Shown: in pieces, positions 15,335-24,143 of the stretch
Numbering within the stretch: the stretch's first letter is position 1
How the letters are laid out: each line of letters begins with the position of its first letter
Source: Novosphingobium rosa NBRC 15208
GTDB taxonomy: Bacteria; Pseudomonadota; Alphaproteobacteria; Sphingomonadales; Sphingomonadaceae
Assembly (NCBI RefSeq): GCF_001598555.1
Contig: NZ_BCZE01000026.1
Span: 46,028 to 110,027, forward strand
Reading direction: 5' to 3'
Length of the DNA stretch: 64,000 bases
Notes under the pieces: model-generated
The model's input: only the letters and a program-made list of their open reading frames with translations
Database searches by the model: none
What the model was told of the DNA's origin: nothing
Translations under genes and position numbers: made by a program

Positions 15335-16927
15335 TCAGCCGATGGCGCGGCTCGCCAGATAACCCGACATGCCGCCCAGCCCCGGTCCGGGGTGGGTAGA
15401 GGCGCCGATATGCCAGAGCCGCTTCACCGGCGTGTTGTGTCCGCCCATCGCGCCTGCCGGGCGCCAGAGCAGAAACTGGTCGAGCGCACAGGAACCGGCA
15501 TAGGGGTCGCCATCGACCAGATTGATGTTGAGCCCGGGCAGATCGCCCGGCCCGATCACATGGCGCCCGATGATGCTTTCACGCAGGCCAGCGATATGCT
15601 GGCAGAGCCCGTCGATGATCCTTTCGGCATAGGCATCGCGGATCTGCGGCGTCCAGCGCCCGTCGGCGGGCACGGCAATGCGCCCCGCAGCATCGCCGCG
15701 CAGCTGGCCGTCACGCGGCAACTCCTGAAGCTGAATCCACAGGATCGCCTTGCCTTGCGGCGCCCGCGAAGGGTCCAGCGCGGTGGGTTGCGCGACCACG
15801 ATGGTCGGCTGCGCGGGTAACAGCCCCCGCTCGGCCTCGTTGACGGCCTGAGACACGGCATCGAGGCCCGGCGTCAGATGCAGCATCGCCACCTTGCCCA
15901 GCGCCGGATCGTGCCAGGCCGGGGGCGCATCGAGCGCCAGATGGATCTGCATCTCGCCCCGACCATAGCGATAGGCCGCCCCATCCTGCCGCGCCTGCGA
16001 CAGTGCGGGCAGATCGGGCAGCAACCCGCCATAGAGCTGGGTGGGCGTGACATTGGCGACGACCGCGCGGCGCGCACGGATCACCTCGCCCGATGCCAGC
16101 CGCACCCCGCTGGCACGGCCCTTCTCGATCAGAATGTCGCTGACCGGCGCATCGGTGCGGATCTCGCCGCCATGCTCTTCGATGATGGCGCGAAAACCCG
16201 CGACGATGCGGTCGCTGCCTCCCTCCACCATCGGGCTGCCGAACTGTTCGAGCGTCAGCAGGATCAGCTTGGCCATATGGCCCGACAAGGGCGCCTCGGG
16301 CGACAGGCCGACATGCAGGATCCATGGCGCGCACAAGGCCCGCAGCAGATCGGATTTGACTTTGCCTTCGAGCCAGTCACGGCAACTGCCCATCGCTTGG
16401 CCGATGGTACGGGTCAGCCCTCTGGGGCCACGCCTCAGCCCTTCGCCCAGCAGGATACGCAGCGATTTTCGGCCCCACAAGGCATTGCCCAGCATGCCGA
16501 ACGTCAGCGCCGCACTGCTCTCGATGTCGGCCATGGCGCGCTGGAAGGCCGCACCCTCTCCCGGCCCCAGGGCCTCGAAAGCGGCGATATTGGCCTGACG
16601 ATCCCGCCGCAGCAGCACGGCGCGGCCATCGGGCAGGACCGTGGCGGTGGGTGTCTCGCTGTTGACGAAACGCACGCCCTTTTCCGCTAGCGCCGGGCCC
16701 AGTTCCGCGAAATGCGGCGCCGAGACGAACAGCGGATAGAGCGTGGAAAGCGTATCGTGGCGAAAGCCCGGCAGCGTCAGCTCCTCGGTGCGGATGCAGC
16801 CGCCCGCCACGCTGTTGCGCTCCAGCACGCAGACCTTGCGCCCGCGCCGCGCCAGCAGCGCCGCGCAGACCAGCGCGTTGATGCCGCTGCCGATCAGCAC
16901 CACGTCGTGGCGCGGCGGAGCGCTCAT
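15335..16927 (-). CDS. phytoene-dehydrogenase/PYROXD2-like FAD oxidoreductase
   Basis: A 530-residue FAD enzyme of the CrtI/PYROXD2 group: dinucleotide motif VLIGSGINALVCAALLARRG at 10-29, ERNSVAGGCIRTEEL, and the C-terminal FAD motif ASTHPGPGLGGMSGYLAS. The family oxidises or isomerises hydrophobic substrates; PYROXD2-like bacterial members in catabolic loci are uncharacterised. It overlaps the flavin reductase gene by 4 bases (ATGA) and sits between the two-component monooxygenase and the aromatic porin, so it almost certainly serves the same pathway. It could perform the oxidation from indoxyl or dioxindole to isatin, a step with no other candidate here. That is inference. Confidence 0.78.
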   Translation of the reverse strand: MSAPPRHDVVLIGSGINALVCAALLARRGRKVCVLERNSVAGGCIRTEELTLPGFRHDTLSTLYPLFVSAPHFAELGPALAEKGVRFVNSETPTATVLPDGRAVLLRRDRQANIAAFEALGPGEGAAFQRAMADIESSAALTFGMLGNALWGRKSLRILLGEGLRRGPRGLTRTIGQAMGSCRDWLEGKVKSDLLRALCAPWILHVGLSPEAPLSGHMAKLILLTLEQFGSPMVEGGSDRIVAGFRAIIEEHGGEIRTDAPVSDILIEKGRASGVRLASGEVIRARRAVVANVTPTQLYGGLLPDLPALSQARQDGAAYRYGRGEMQIHLALDAPPAWHDPALGKVAMLHLTPGLDAVSQAVNEAERGLLPAQPTIVVAQPTALDPSRAPQGKAILWIQLQELPRDGQLRGDAAGRIAVPADGRWTPQIRDAYAERIIDGLCQHIAGLRESIIGRHVIGPGDLPGLNINLVDGDPYAGSCALDQFLLWRPAGAMGGHNTPVKRLWHIGASTHPGPGLGGMSGYLASRAIG

Positions 16928-17397
16928 GCGAAGGCCTGATCGAGATGGCGATAGGCTCCGCCATAGAACAGCAGGGGAGCTGCTCCCGCGTCATCCTGCG
17001 CGTGGTGGAGCACCTCGCCCACGAACAGGCTGTGATCGCCCGCCGGCCAGACATCGCGCAGCCGGCACACCAGATGGGCCAGCGCTCCGGCGATCATCGG
17101 CACGCCCATGATGGGGGTGAAGACGATGCGATCCTCTCCGGGGCGGCCTGCGAAATGGTTCGACAGGCCCTGTTGCGCGGCGGAGAGGATGTTGAGCCCG
17201 AAATCGCCTCCATCGCGCAGCATCTCGGCCATGCGCGTGCGGTTACCTAGACTGACCAGCACCAGCGCCGGGTCAAGCGAGACCGAGGTGAAGCTGTTGG
17301 CCGTCATGCCATGCACGTCACCCCCGCTTTCACAGCTGACGATGGTGACCCCGGTGGCGAAACGGCCGAAGGTCGATCGAAGCGCGTTGCGATCCAT
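16924..17397 (-). CDS. StyB/HpaC-type flavin reductase
   Basis: A 157-residue NAD(P)H:flavin oxidoreductase: LRSTFGRFATGVTIVSCES, MTANSFTSVSLDPALVLVSL and GDHSLFVGEV are the standard split-barrel motifs. It lies 3 bases after the StyA-like oxygenase gene and overlaps the next gene, exactly as a reductase component of a two-component flavoprotein monooxygenase should. It would deliver reduced FAD by diffusion to the oxygenase. Length is normal for StyB/IifD-like reductases. Confidence 0.87.
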   Translation of the reverse strand: MDRNALRSTFGRFATGVTIVSCESGGDVHGMTANSFTSVSLDPALVLVSLGNRTRMAEMLRDGGDFGLNILSAAQQGLSNHFAGRPGEDRIVFTPIMGVPMIAGALAHLVCRLRDVWPAGDHSLFVGEVLHHAQDDAGAAPLLFYGGAYRHLDQAFA

Positions 17398-17400
17398 GGC

Positions 17401-18633
17401 TCAGGCCGCCTCGGTCAGGAAATGGGCGGTCAGCGCGGGATCGCCGATGGTCGGGAAAAAGCGCCGCGGATCGTCGAAATTGTTGGCGAACCAATGGGCG
17501 ACGCGGGGCTGCACGCAGGCCGCGCCCAGCAGTTCGACCATATGCGGCGGCGGCGGCATCAGCATGCCATTGGTCCAGGCCACGACATCGCGGGCATAGT
17601 CCCAATAACGGTCGAACGTCTGCTGCATCCAGGCCGCATCGAACGACTGACCCTCATTGGCCAGGATCGAGACGAGATAGGAGGCCGCGCATTTGGCGGC
17701 ATTGTTCGCCCCCTGCCCGGTGATGGGATCGTTGAGGCAGACTGCATCCCCCACGCCCAGCGCCTTCGCGCCCGAGGGCAAGGTCAGCACCGGCTTGCGC
17801 ACCGTGGGCGGGAAACGGCCACACAACACCCCCAGATCGTCGGTCAGGCGGCAATCGCGGCTGCGCTCATACTCCCACGGCACATGGCGCTTGAGGATAT
17901 GCAGGCTGATTTCCAGATGCTCCTCGGGGCTCGCGGTGGGGTTCCACAAATCCATCGGACCGCCGGGGATCGCCTCGAAGACCATGATCTCGCAAGGGCC
18001 GTTCAGCGTGAGCGCGGGGAAGACGAAATATTCGCCTACGCCGGGGATCAGGTTGAAATTGACCGCGCTATACGCCTCGCGCGGGTGCATGCCCTGCACA
18101 TAGGTCAGCGCCAGACTGCGCATCGGTTTGTCGAAGGGCGATTTCTCCGCATCGCGCTCGAAGAGGCGGCCGATCTCGCCCTTGCCCGAGGCGACCAGCA
18201 CCAGATCGCATTCGCGCGCCAGTTCCTCCAGCTCGGCGATCCCCGCATCGACGATCCGCAACTCGCCGCCGCGCTTTTCGAATTCGTCGAGCCAGCGCGG
18301 CATCTTCAGCCGCTGGTCCACCGATTGCGCGGGCGCATCGAGGCGCGCGGCCCAGTCCATCAGTTTCTGCTGCTCGGGCCCCGCCAGGCTGAAGCCGATG
18401 CCCTCGACCGGCGGGCAGGCCGCATCCCAGAAATTGAGCCCCAGCGCCCGTTCATGCGTCCGTGCCGTGTTGAACATGCACTGGCTGGACGTGACCCGCC
18501 CCGCCGCGATCTGCTCGCCGGTAAGGTTGGAGAGCATGACCACCTCATAGCCCATGGCCAGCAGCCCCATCCCCAGTTGCAGCCCGGCCTGCCCCGCGCC
18601 CACGATACCGATCCTTGTGCCGATCCCCGTCAT
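17401..18633 (-). CDS. StyA-like (group E) flavoprotein monooxygenase, probable indole/styrene monooxygenase
   Basis: A 410-residue oxygenase component of a two-component epoxidase. The FAD motif IGIVGAGQAGLQLGMGLL lies at 8-25, and QCMFNTARTHERALGLNFW and GDAVCLNDPITGQGANNAAK (second FAD motif) follow; all are typical of styrene monooxygenase StyA and indole oxygenases. StyA is 415 residues, so the protein is full length. It lacks the NAD(P)H-binding motif, as expected. The next gene is its reductase. With an upstream SDR and a divergent AraC regulator the layout resembles iifR-iifB-iifC-iifD, where the oxygenase converts indole to an epoxide/dihydrodiol. The start at 18633 follows GAGGAAAGG. 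Confidence 0.85.
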   Translation of the reverse strand: MTGIGTRIGIVGAGQAGLQLGMGLLAMGYEVVMLSNLTGEQIAAGRVTSSQCMFNTARTHERALGLNFWDAACPPVEGIGFSLAGPEQQKLMDWAARLDAPAQSVDQRLKMPRWLDEFEKRGGELRIVDAGIAELEELARECDLVLVASGKGEIGRLFERDAEKSPFDKPMRSLALTYVQGMHPREAYSAVNFNLIPGVGEYFVFPALTLNGPCEIMVFEAIPGGPMDLWNPTASPEEHLEISLHILKRHVPWEYERSRDCRLTDDLGVLCGRFPPTVRKPVLTLPSGAKALGVGDAVCLNDPITGQGANNAAKCAASYLVSILANEGQSFDAAWMQQTFDRYWDYARDVVAWTNGMLMPPPPHMVELLGAACVQPRVAHWFANNFDDPRRFFPTIGDPALTAHFLTEAA

Positions 18634-18745
18634 CTTCCCCGCACCTTTCCTCGCTGATTCCATGAAAGGCAGCATAAGCGCGGCGCCGCTCGGCCCTCTA
18701 TGCAGCCAGTGCAGGCGCCGGGCGCTGAGCGCATGGATTTGCGCC

Positions 18746-19555
18746 TCAACGCGGCAGCACCGAACTCGAACCGCCGGTCAGCTTGGCGATCGCGGGCCCG
18801 GCCTGCTCGGGCCCCATGGCGAGATAGCCGCCCTCGACTCGCAATTCGGACCCGGTGGTGAAGCTGGCATGGTCGGAACAGAGGAACAGCGCGCCATCGG
18901 CGACCTCTTCGGCCCGGCCCAGACGGCCCAGCAGGTGAAATTCGCCCGCCACCGCATCAGCCTTTGCACGGTCGTCGCCCGACAGGCCCGCGATCGGGTC
19001 GGACCAGGTCCAGCCCGCCACCAGCGCGTTCACGCGAATGCCCTGAGGCGCATAATCCAGCGCCTGCTGCCGGGTGAGATGCAGGATGGCTGCCTTGGAG
19101 ACCGGATAGGTCCAGCGCCCGGCCTGAGCGACCAGCCCGCTGATGCTGGCGATGTTGACCACGCTGCCCGGCCCTTTGGCCAGATGGGGCCGGGCCATCT
19201 CGACCAGAAGGGCGCCGCTCACCACATTGGTGTCGAGCGTTTCGAGCCATTGGACGCGGGTCGAAGCCGCGCCCTCATCCACATAGGAACAGGCATTGTT
19301 GACGATGACGTCAAGGCCCCCGAAACGCTCCAGCGTGCGGTTGACCAGCCGCTCCAGCGCGGCATCGTCGCGAATGTCGGTCTCGACCGCCAGAGCGCGC
19401 TGGCCCAACCGTTCGGCCAGCTCCTGCGCCGCGGCATGGGTGCGTGCGGCGATCACGACATTGGCCCCCTCGGCATGGAACCTTTCGGTCAGAACCTTGC
19501 CGATGCTGGCCGCCCCGCCCGTGACGATCACGGTCTCTCCCGCAATGCCTTTCAT
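18746..19555 (-). CDS. SDR dehydrogenase (IifB-like position)
   Basis: A classical 269-residue short-chain dehydrogenase: VIVTGGAASIGKVLTERF near 9-26, NNAC in the NNAG position (VIVNNACSYVD), catalytic Ser in IASISGL and YPVSK as the YxxxK motif. Start ATG 19555 has AAAGGA 8 bases upstream. It precedes the StyA-like gene by 112 bases on the same strand and is divergent from an AraC regulator. In the Acinetobacter iif system the SDR IifB oxidises indole-2,3-dihydrodiol to 3-hydroxyindolin-2-one; the same role is proposed here by position. Confidence 0.83.
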   Translation of the reverse strand: MKGIAGETVIVTGGAASIGKVLTERFHAEGANVVIAARTHAAAQELAERLGQRALAVETDIRDDAALERLVNRTLERFGGLDVIVNNACSYVDEGAASTRVQWLETLDTNVVSGALLVEMARPHLAKGPGSVVNIASISGLVAQAGRWTYPVSKAAILHLTRQQALDYAPQGIRVNALVAGWTWSDPIAGLSGDDRAKADAVAGEFHLLGRLGRAEEVADGALFLCSDHASFTTGSELRVEGGYLAMGPEQAGPAIAKLTGGSSSVLPR

Positions 19556-19799
19556 GTGTTTCATCCTTTCTGCGTTGTGCATGCAGGCGTGATGAGCGGG
19601 CGCGGCCTCCGCGAAAAGCCATCCCCGGTGCCGGGGCGATCTTTGCCGCAGCCAGCGCACAGGCGCTGCAGTTTGCGCATGGTCCTGCGCATTTCACCCC
19701 AGCAGGAGCCGGGGCCGAATGGTTGCACATGACAGAATTTCATGATCTACCTCTGGCAAGAGTGACGATTTGAAGACTCATTCGCGTCGGGGAGCATCT

Positions 19800-20780
19800 A
19801 TGGCGCAGGGCACCATCCGCCCTCTGGGCGGTCACCAGTTTTTTGCTTCAAGCGATGTCGATGCCGTGCGCGACACGGTGGCGCGCATCTATTGCGATCA
19901 CCGGCTGACGCCCTGCGAAAGGGGCCGCAAGGTCGATGCCTGGCAGAATGCCGTGCGGCTGAAGAACACCACGCTCAGCGCGATGAGCTATGGCGGCGCG
20001 GTGCGCGTCGAGCCGGGGCGGCTGGAGAATTTCTATCTGCTGATGCTGCCCTATGCCGGAACCGCTCAGGTCGAGGCCGGGGGCCGGTCGGTGGTGGCCA
20101 GCGAAGGGGTCGGCACGATGCTGAGCCCCACCGATCCCGTCAGCATGGAATGGTCGCCCGATTGCGCCAAGCTGATGGTGCGCATCGAGCGCGAGGCGAT
20201 GGAGCAGCAGCTGGCGACCATGCTGGGCCGCCCTCTGCGCGCGCCGCTCACCTTCCGTCTGGCGATGCCCAAGGCGGGGCATGGCGGCAATTGGTGGCAA
20301 TTCGTCCAGCTGCTGGCCGGGCAGGTCGAGCAATTCGCCGGGCCCGGCGGCCATGCCACCAGCCTCAACCTGCTGGAAACCGCGCTGATCGCCAGCCTGC
20401 TGGAAGGCCAGTGGCACAATTATTCGGAGAGCCTGTCCAGCCGGGGCTGCAGCATCGCCCCGCGCCATGTCCGCATGGTCGAGAATTATATCGAGGCCCA
20501 TGCCGCCGAAGCGATCAGCATGGAGGATCTGGTGCGGGTCAGCGGCGTGAGCGGACGGGCGCTCTATGACGGTTTTCGGCGGTTCCGTGAAACATCGCCG
20601 ATGGCCCATCTGCGCAGCGTGCGGCTGCAGCGCGTGCGCGAGGAATTGCTCCAAGCCGCCGACAAGACGACCGTGTCCGAGATCGCGGGGCGCTGGGGCT
20701 TTTTCGAATTCGGCCGCTTTGCCGGGCAATATCGCGCCATGTTCGGGGAAGCGCCGTCCCAGACCCTGAGGCGGCGCTGA
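19800..20780 (+). CDS. AraC-family regulator (IifR-like position)
   Basis: A 326-residue AraC-type activator. Residues 1-200 form the AraC-binding-like sensor domain (FYLLMLPYAGTAQVEAGG, VGTMLSPTDPVSMEWSPDC); residues about 220-326 are the double HTH (ISMEDLVRVSGVSGRALYDG and KTTVSEIAGRWGFFEFGRFA). This sensor type is common in regulators of aromatic monooxygenase operons. It is divergent from the SDR-StyA-StyB operon across about 240 bases and is its most likely activator. GGGGAG precedes ATG 19800. It runs tail-to-tail with the thioesterase gene, 7 bases apart. Confidence 0.85.
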   Translation: MAQGTIRPLGGHQFFASSDVDAVRDTVARIYCDHRLTPCERGRKVDAWQNAVRLKNTTLSAMSYGGAVRVEPGRLENFYLLMLPYAGTAQVEAGGRSVVASEGVGTMLSPTDPVSMEWSPDCAKLMVRIEREAMEQQLATMLGRPLRAPLTFRLAMPKAGHGGNWWQFVQLLAGQVEQFAGPGGHATSLNLLETALIASLLEGQWHNYSESLSSRGCSIAPRHVRMVENYIEAHAAEAISMEDLVRVSGVSGRALYDGFRRFRETSPMAHLRSVRLQRVREELLQAADKTTVSEIAGRWGFFEFGRFAGQYRAMFGEAPSQTLRRR

Positions 20781-20787
20781 ACGCGCT

Positions 20788-21204
20788 TCAGATCGCCGGA
20801 ACGATCTGATCCTGCAGCTTTGCCCGCACGACGTCCGGCCATGGCATGGATTTTCGCGCTTCCAGATCCATGCAGACCAGCACCACATCGACGCTCAGCC
20901 GGTCGCGATCGTCACCGCGGAACAGCACGGTGATCGCACAGCTGCTGCGCCCCACCTCACGCGCAGTGATGGTGATGGTCAGCACATCGCCCAACTCGCT
21001 GGGGGCCATGAACTGCGCCTCCAGCCTCACCGTGGGCGTGCCCATCCGCCGCCCCAGATGCATGTCCTTGAAGCTGAGGCCCAGATCCTGCTCGAACCAG
21101 TCCTCCACCGCCCCATTGAGCATCTCGAAATAGCGCGGGTAGAAAACGATGCCCGCCGGATCGACATCGGCGAAACGCACGCGGGTGGTGGTCGTGAAAC
21201 TCAT
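20788..21204 (-). CDS. 4-hydroxybenzoyl-CoA-thioesterase-family hotdog thioesterase
   Basis: A 138-residue hotdog-fold acyl-CoA thioesterase. FADVDPAGIVFYPRYFEML matches the active-site block of 4-hydroxybenzoyl-CoA thioesterase, with the catalytic Asp at residue 15. It follows the MarR gene by 13 bases and the CoA-thioester hydroxylase further upstream, so it probably releases a hydroxylated aromatic acid (gentisate or 5-hydroxyanthranilate) from its CoA ester before ring cleavage. Length is normal for the family. Confidence 0.83.
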   Translation of the reverse strand: MSFTTTTRVRFADVDPAGIVFYPRYFEMLNGAVEDWFEQDLGLSFKDMHLGRRMGTPTVRLEAQFMAPSELGDVLTITITAREVGRSSCAITVLFRGDDRDRLSVDVVLVCMDLEARKSMPWPDVVRAKLQDQIVPAI

Positions 21205-21217
21205 GGCCGGATCGGTC

Positions 21218-21676
21218 CTAGGAAAGAGTGGTTTTCAGTTCGCCCAGCAAATGCGCCAGCTGCGCCTGATGCTCGGGCGGCATATTGGCCAGCGCCGCGC
21301 GCACCCAGCCGCGATGCGCAACCGCCAATTGCGCGAAATGGCTGCGCCCCTCCGCCGTCAGCGAGACGATGGCTGAACGCCCGTCCGAAGGGTCGGCGCG
21401 GGTGGCGATCAACGCGCGGTCCTGCAACTGGCGCACGATAGCGGTGACATTGCCGTTGGACACCAGCAGCGCGCGCGACAGATCGCTCATCGACAGGCCG
21501 TCTTCTCCGGCGCGGTCCAGCGCCGCCATCACGTCGAAACGCGGCAAAGTGGTGTCGAACTGCTCCTGAAAATTGCGGCGCAGCCCCTTTTCGATGATCT
21601 TGGCACAGGCAAGCAGACGGACCCACAGACGTAGATCCGTGGTGCCCTCCTGCACGGCTCTCCCCTCTTGCTCCAT
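21218..21676 (-). CDS. MarR-family transcriptional regulator
   Basis: A 152-residue MarR protein: LLACAKIIEKGLRRNFQEQF dimer helix, LPRFDVMAALDRAGEDGLS, recognition helix LVSNGNVTAIVRQLQDRALI, wing DPSDGRSAIVSLTAEG. Start ATG 21676 has GGGAGG upstream. It is encoded between the CoA-hydroxylase/reductase and the thioesterase on one strand, and may sense an aromatic CoA ester or acid. A second, different MarR gene lies at 24.1 kb. Confidence 0.85.
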   Translation of the reverse strand: MEQEGRAVQEGTTDLRLWVRLLACAKIIEKGLRRNFQEQFDTTLPRFDVMAALDRAGEDGLSMSDLSRALLVSNGNVTAIVRQLQDRALIATRADPSDGRSAIVSLTAEGRSHFAQLAVAHRGWVRAALANMPPEHQAQLAHLLGELKTTLS

Positions 21677-21778
21677 TGCCTGCCTCCCGGTCACCGATCC
21701 ACCTGGTGTCCTATGCATGAGGGCGAAATGAGCGCAAGCCCCCCGGCTCGCTCACCCCGCCCCCATGCGCCGCCGCCC

Positions 21779-24067
21779 TCATGCGCGGCCCAGCTCCGCG
21801 GCCTTGGCGGCCTGATGCAGAGCCTGCTGCTGCCCCAGCCGATAGGGCGCGGGAACGGGCTGTTCACGATAACCGGCCTGCGCCGCCGCGCGCATCACCC
21901 AGATGGGGTCGATCAGCTGCGGGCGCCCCAGCGCCACCAGATCGGCGCGCCCGGCGGTCAGGATCGAATTGACCTGATCGGCATCGGTGATGTTGCCCAC
22001 CGCGATGGTGGGCACATGGGCCTCATTGCGGATCTGGTCGGCAAAGGGCGTCTGGAACATGCGGCCATAGACGGGGCGGGCTTCGGGAGCGGTCTCGCCC
22101 GCCGAGACGTCGATGATGTCGACACCCAGCGCCTTGATCGCGCGGGCCACCTCAACGGCCTCGGCGGGAGTGATCCCCGCCTCGCCGACCCAGTCGTTGG
22201 CCGAGAGGCGCACGGCCATCGGGCGGTCGGCGGGCCAGGCCTTGCGCATCGCGGCGATCACCGAGAGCGGGAAGGCCAGACGCGCCGCCAGCGATCCGCC
22301 AAATTCATCCTCGCGCCGGTTCATGACGGGGGTGATAAAGCTGGAGAGCAGGAAGCCATGGCCCGCCTGCACCTCGATCATGTCGAAACCGGCCTGTACC
22401 GCGCGCAAGGTGGCGCTGACAAAATCGCCGCGGATGCGCTCCATATCGGCCCGGATCATCGCGGCGGGGATGGTGCCGCCCTCACGCCAGGGCCGGGCGC
22501 TGGCGGATAGGATCGGCCAGGGCTGATCGAGCGGCACGTCATAGCCCTTGGCCGGCGTCTGGCAGGCGCCGCGCGCGCCAGCATGGCCCAACTGCGCGCA
22601 AAGCTTCGCCGCGCTATGCTGATGGGCGAATTCGACAATCGCGCGCCAGCGGTCGATCTGGCCATCCTCCCACAGGCCGGGGCAGCCGGGCGTGGCGCGC
22701 CCCTCGGGCGAGACGGCCAGCATCTCGGTCATCACCAGACCCGCCCCGCCCAGCGCGCGGGCGCCATAATGCACACCGTGGAAATCGTTAGCCCGGCCAT
22801 CGGCATCGGCGCTGTAGGTCAGCATCGGCGGCACGACGATGCGGTTGGCCAGTTCGACGTCGCGCAGCCTGAAGGGCGTGAACATGGGCTGGACGGGCTG
22901 GTTGCGGGTTTCATTGCCGCTCCAGAACCAGCGCTCCAGCCCTTCCAGCCAGGCCGGATCGCGCAGGCGCAGGTTTTCATGGCTGACGCGCTGCGAGCGG
23001 GTCATCAGCGAATAGGCGAATTGCGGCAGGTCGAAGCCGAGATAGCGATCGAGCGTCTCGAACCAGTCGGTGGAGTTGCGGGCGCTGTTCTGGATCTTCA
23101 GCACCTCGACATGGCGCTCGGCCTCATATTCGGCGAGGCCCTCGGCCAGCTTGAGGCCGGGGCGGCTCAAGACCTGCGCCAGCTTGATGGCGTCCTCGAT
23201 GGCCAGCTTGGTGCCTGAACCGATCGAGAAATGCGCCGTATGCGCGGCATCGCCCAGCAGCACCACATTGTCGAAGGACCAGCGCTTGCACAGGATGCGG
23301 CGAAAGTTGATCCACGCCGCCGAGCCGCGCAAATGGGTGGCGTTGGAGATCAGCGGATGGCCGTCGAGATGGCGGGCGAACAGCTTTTCGCAGAAAGCGA
23401 TGCTGTCGGCCTGCTCCATCGTGTCGAGGCCCAAAGCCTCCCACGTCTCGGGCGCGCATTCGACGATGAAGGTCGAGTGCGTGGCGTCGAAGCGATAGGC
23501 ATGCGCCCAAACCCAGCCATGCTCGGTCTGTTCAAAGAAGAAGCCGAAGGCGTCGAACAGCTTCGTCGTGCCCAGCCAGCTGAACTTGTTGCGGCGGGTC
23601 TGGATATCGACCTCGAAGCGCGCCTCATTCTGCGTGCGGATCTGGCTGTTGATGCCGTCCGCCGCCACGATCAGATCGTAATCGGCGTAGGTCGCCAGAT
23701 CAGCGGAGAATTCGGTCTCGAAGTGCAGATTGACGCCCAGCTCCTGCGCGCGCGCCGTCAAAATCTGCAGCAGCCGCTTGCGCCCGATGCCGATAAAACC
23801 GTGCCCGCCCGAGACCACCGAGCGGTCGCCCACGCCGACCTCGATCTTGTCCCAATGCGCGAAATTCTCGGCGATGATCGCCGCGCTGACCGGATCGTTG
23901 GCGGTCAGATTCTCCACCGTCTGGTCGGAAAACACCACGCCCCAGCCGAAGGTGTCGCCCGAGCGGTTGCGCTCGAACACATCGATCTGATGGCTCGAAT
24001 CGCGCAATTTCATCGAGATGGCGAAATACAGACCGGCAGGACCCCCGCCCAGACAGGCAACACGCAT
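21779..24067 (-). CDS. aryl-CoA hydroxylase/reductase fusion (2-aminobenzoyl-CoA monooxygenase/reductase or salicylyl-CoA 5-hydroxylase family)
   Basis: A 762-residue fusion. Residues 1-385 form a class A FAD monooxygenase domain (CLGGGPAGLYFAISMKL at 5-21; FAD motif VVLLGDAAHTAHFSIGSGTK). Residues about 395-745 form an old-yellow-enzyme FMN barrel (MFTPFRLRDVELANRIVVPP, AQLGHAGARG, VGNITDADQV, VALGRPQLIDP). This architecture is that of 2-aminobenzoyl-CoA monooxygenase/reductase and of salicylyl-CoA 5-hydroxylase/oxidoreductase. Both hydroxylate an aryl-CoA at C5, and the former then reduces the ring. With the adjacent thioesterase and a gentisate-type dioxygenase, 5-hydroxylation of anthraniloyl- or salicylyl-CoA is expected. 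It heads an operon with a MarR gene and the thioesterase. Confidence 0.88.
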   Translation of the reverse strand: MRVACLGGGPAGLYFAISMKLRDSSHQIDVFERNRSGDTFGWGVVFSDQTVENLTANDPVSAAIIAENFAHWDKIEVGVGDRSVVSGGHGFIGIGRKRLLQILTARAQELGVNLHFETEFSADLATYADYDLIVAADGINSQIRTQNEARFEVDIQTRRNKFSWLGTTKLFDAFGFFFEQTEHGWVWAHAYRFDATHSTFIVECAPETWEALGLDTMEQADSIAFCEKLFARHLDGHPLISNATHLRGSAAWINFRRILCKRWSFDNVVLLGDAAHTAHFSIGSGTKLAIEDAIKLAQVLSRPGLKLAEGLAEYEAERHVEVLKIQNSARNSTDWFETLDRYLGFDLPQFAYSLMTRSQRVSHENLRLRDPAWLEGLERWFWSGNETRNQPVQPMFTPFRLRDVELANRIVVPPMLTYSADADGRANDFHGVHYGARALGGAGLVMTEMLAVSPEGRATPGCPGLWEDGQIDRWRAIVEFAHQHSAAKLCAQLGHAGARGACQTPAKGYDVPLDQPWPILSASARPWREGGTIPAAMIRADMERIRGDFVSATLRAVQAGFDMIEVQAGHGFLLSSFITPVMNRREDEFGGSLAARLAFPLSVIAAMRKAWPADRPMAVRLSANDWVGEAGITPAEAVEVARAIKALGVDIIDVSAGETAPEARPVYGRMFQTPFADQIRNEAHVPTIAVGNITDADQVNSILTAGRADLVALGRPQLIDPIWVMRAAAQAGYREQPVPAPYRLGQQQALHQAAKAAELGRA

Positions 24068-24088
24068 GGCAATCTCCTATTTGCTTTA

Positions 24089-24117
24089 GGCTTAAAACAT
24101 ATTGATTGCATATGCAA
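24089..24117 (-). promoter_or_regulatory. promoter and palindromic operator of the aryl-CoA hydroxylase operon
   Basis: TTGCATATGCAA (24106-24117) is a perfect palindrome. On the reverse strand its TTGCAT serves as -35, followed after 17 bases by TAAGCC within TTTTAAGCCTA. The layout matches the promoter before the cupin dioxygenase at 12037. Binding of the adjacent MarR protein (24144-24608) would block the -35. Confidence 0.6.
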
Positions 24118-24143
24118 GTTATCTTGGCGCGAATGCCCGCTGC

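Noticed and set aside
17311..18657. Long forward open frame opposite the StyA-like gene, and similar frames opposite other genes (for example 24665-26491, 26522-27793, 27570-28748, 38540-39982, 39595-41601)
   Set aside because: All are antisense to genes with full catalytic motifs and show no domain pattern or ribosome-binding site.
19721..19733. TTGCACATG before the AraC/SDR divergent pair as another MarR operator
   Set aside because: Only nine bases of the 12-base core match and the second arm is lost; too weak to claim.
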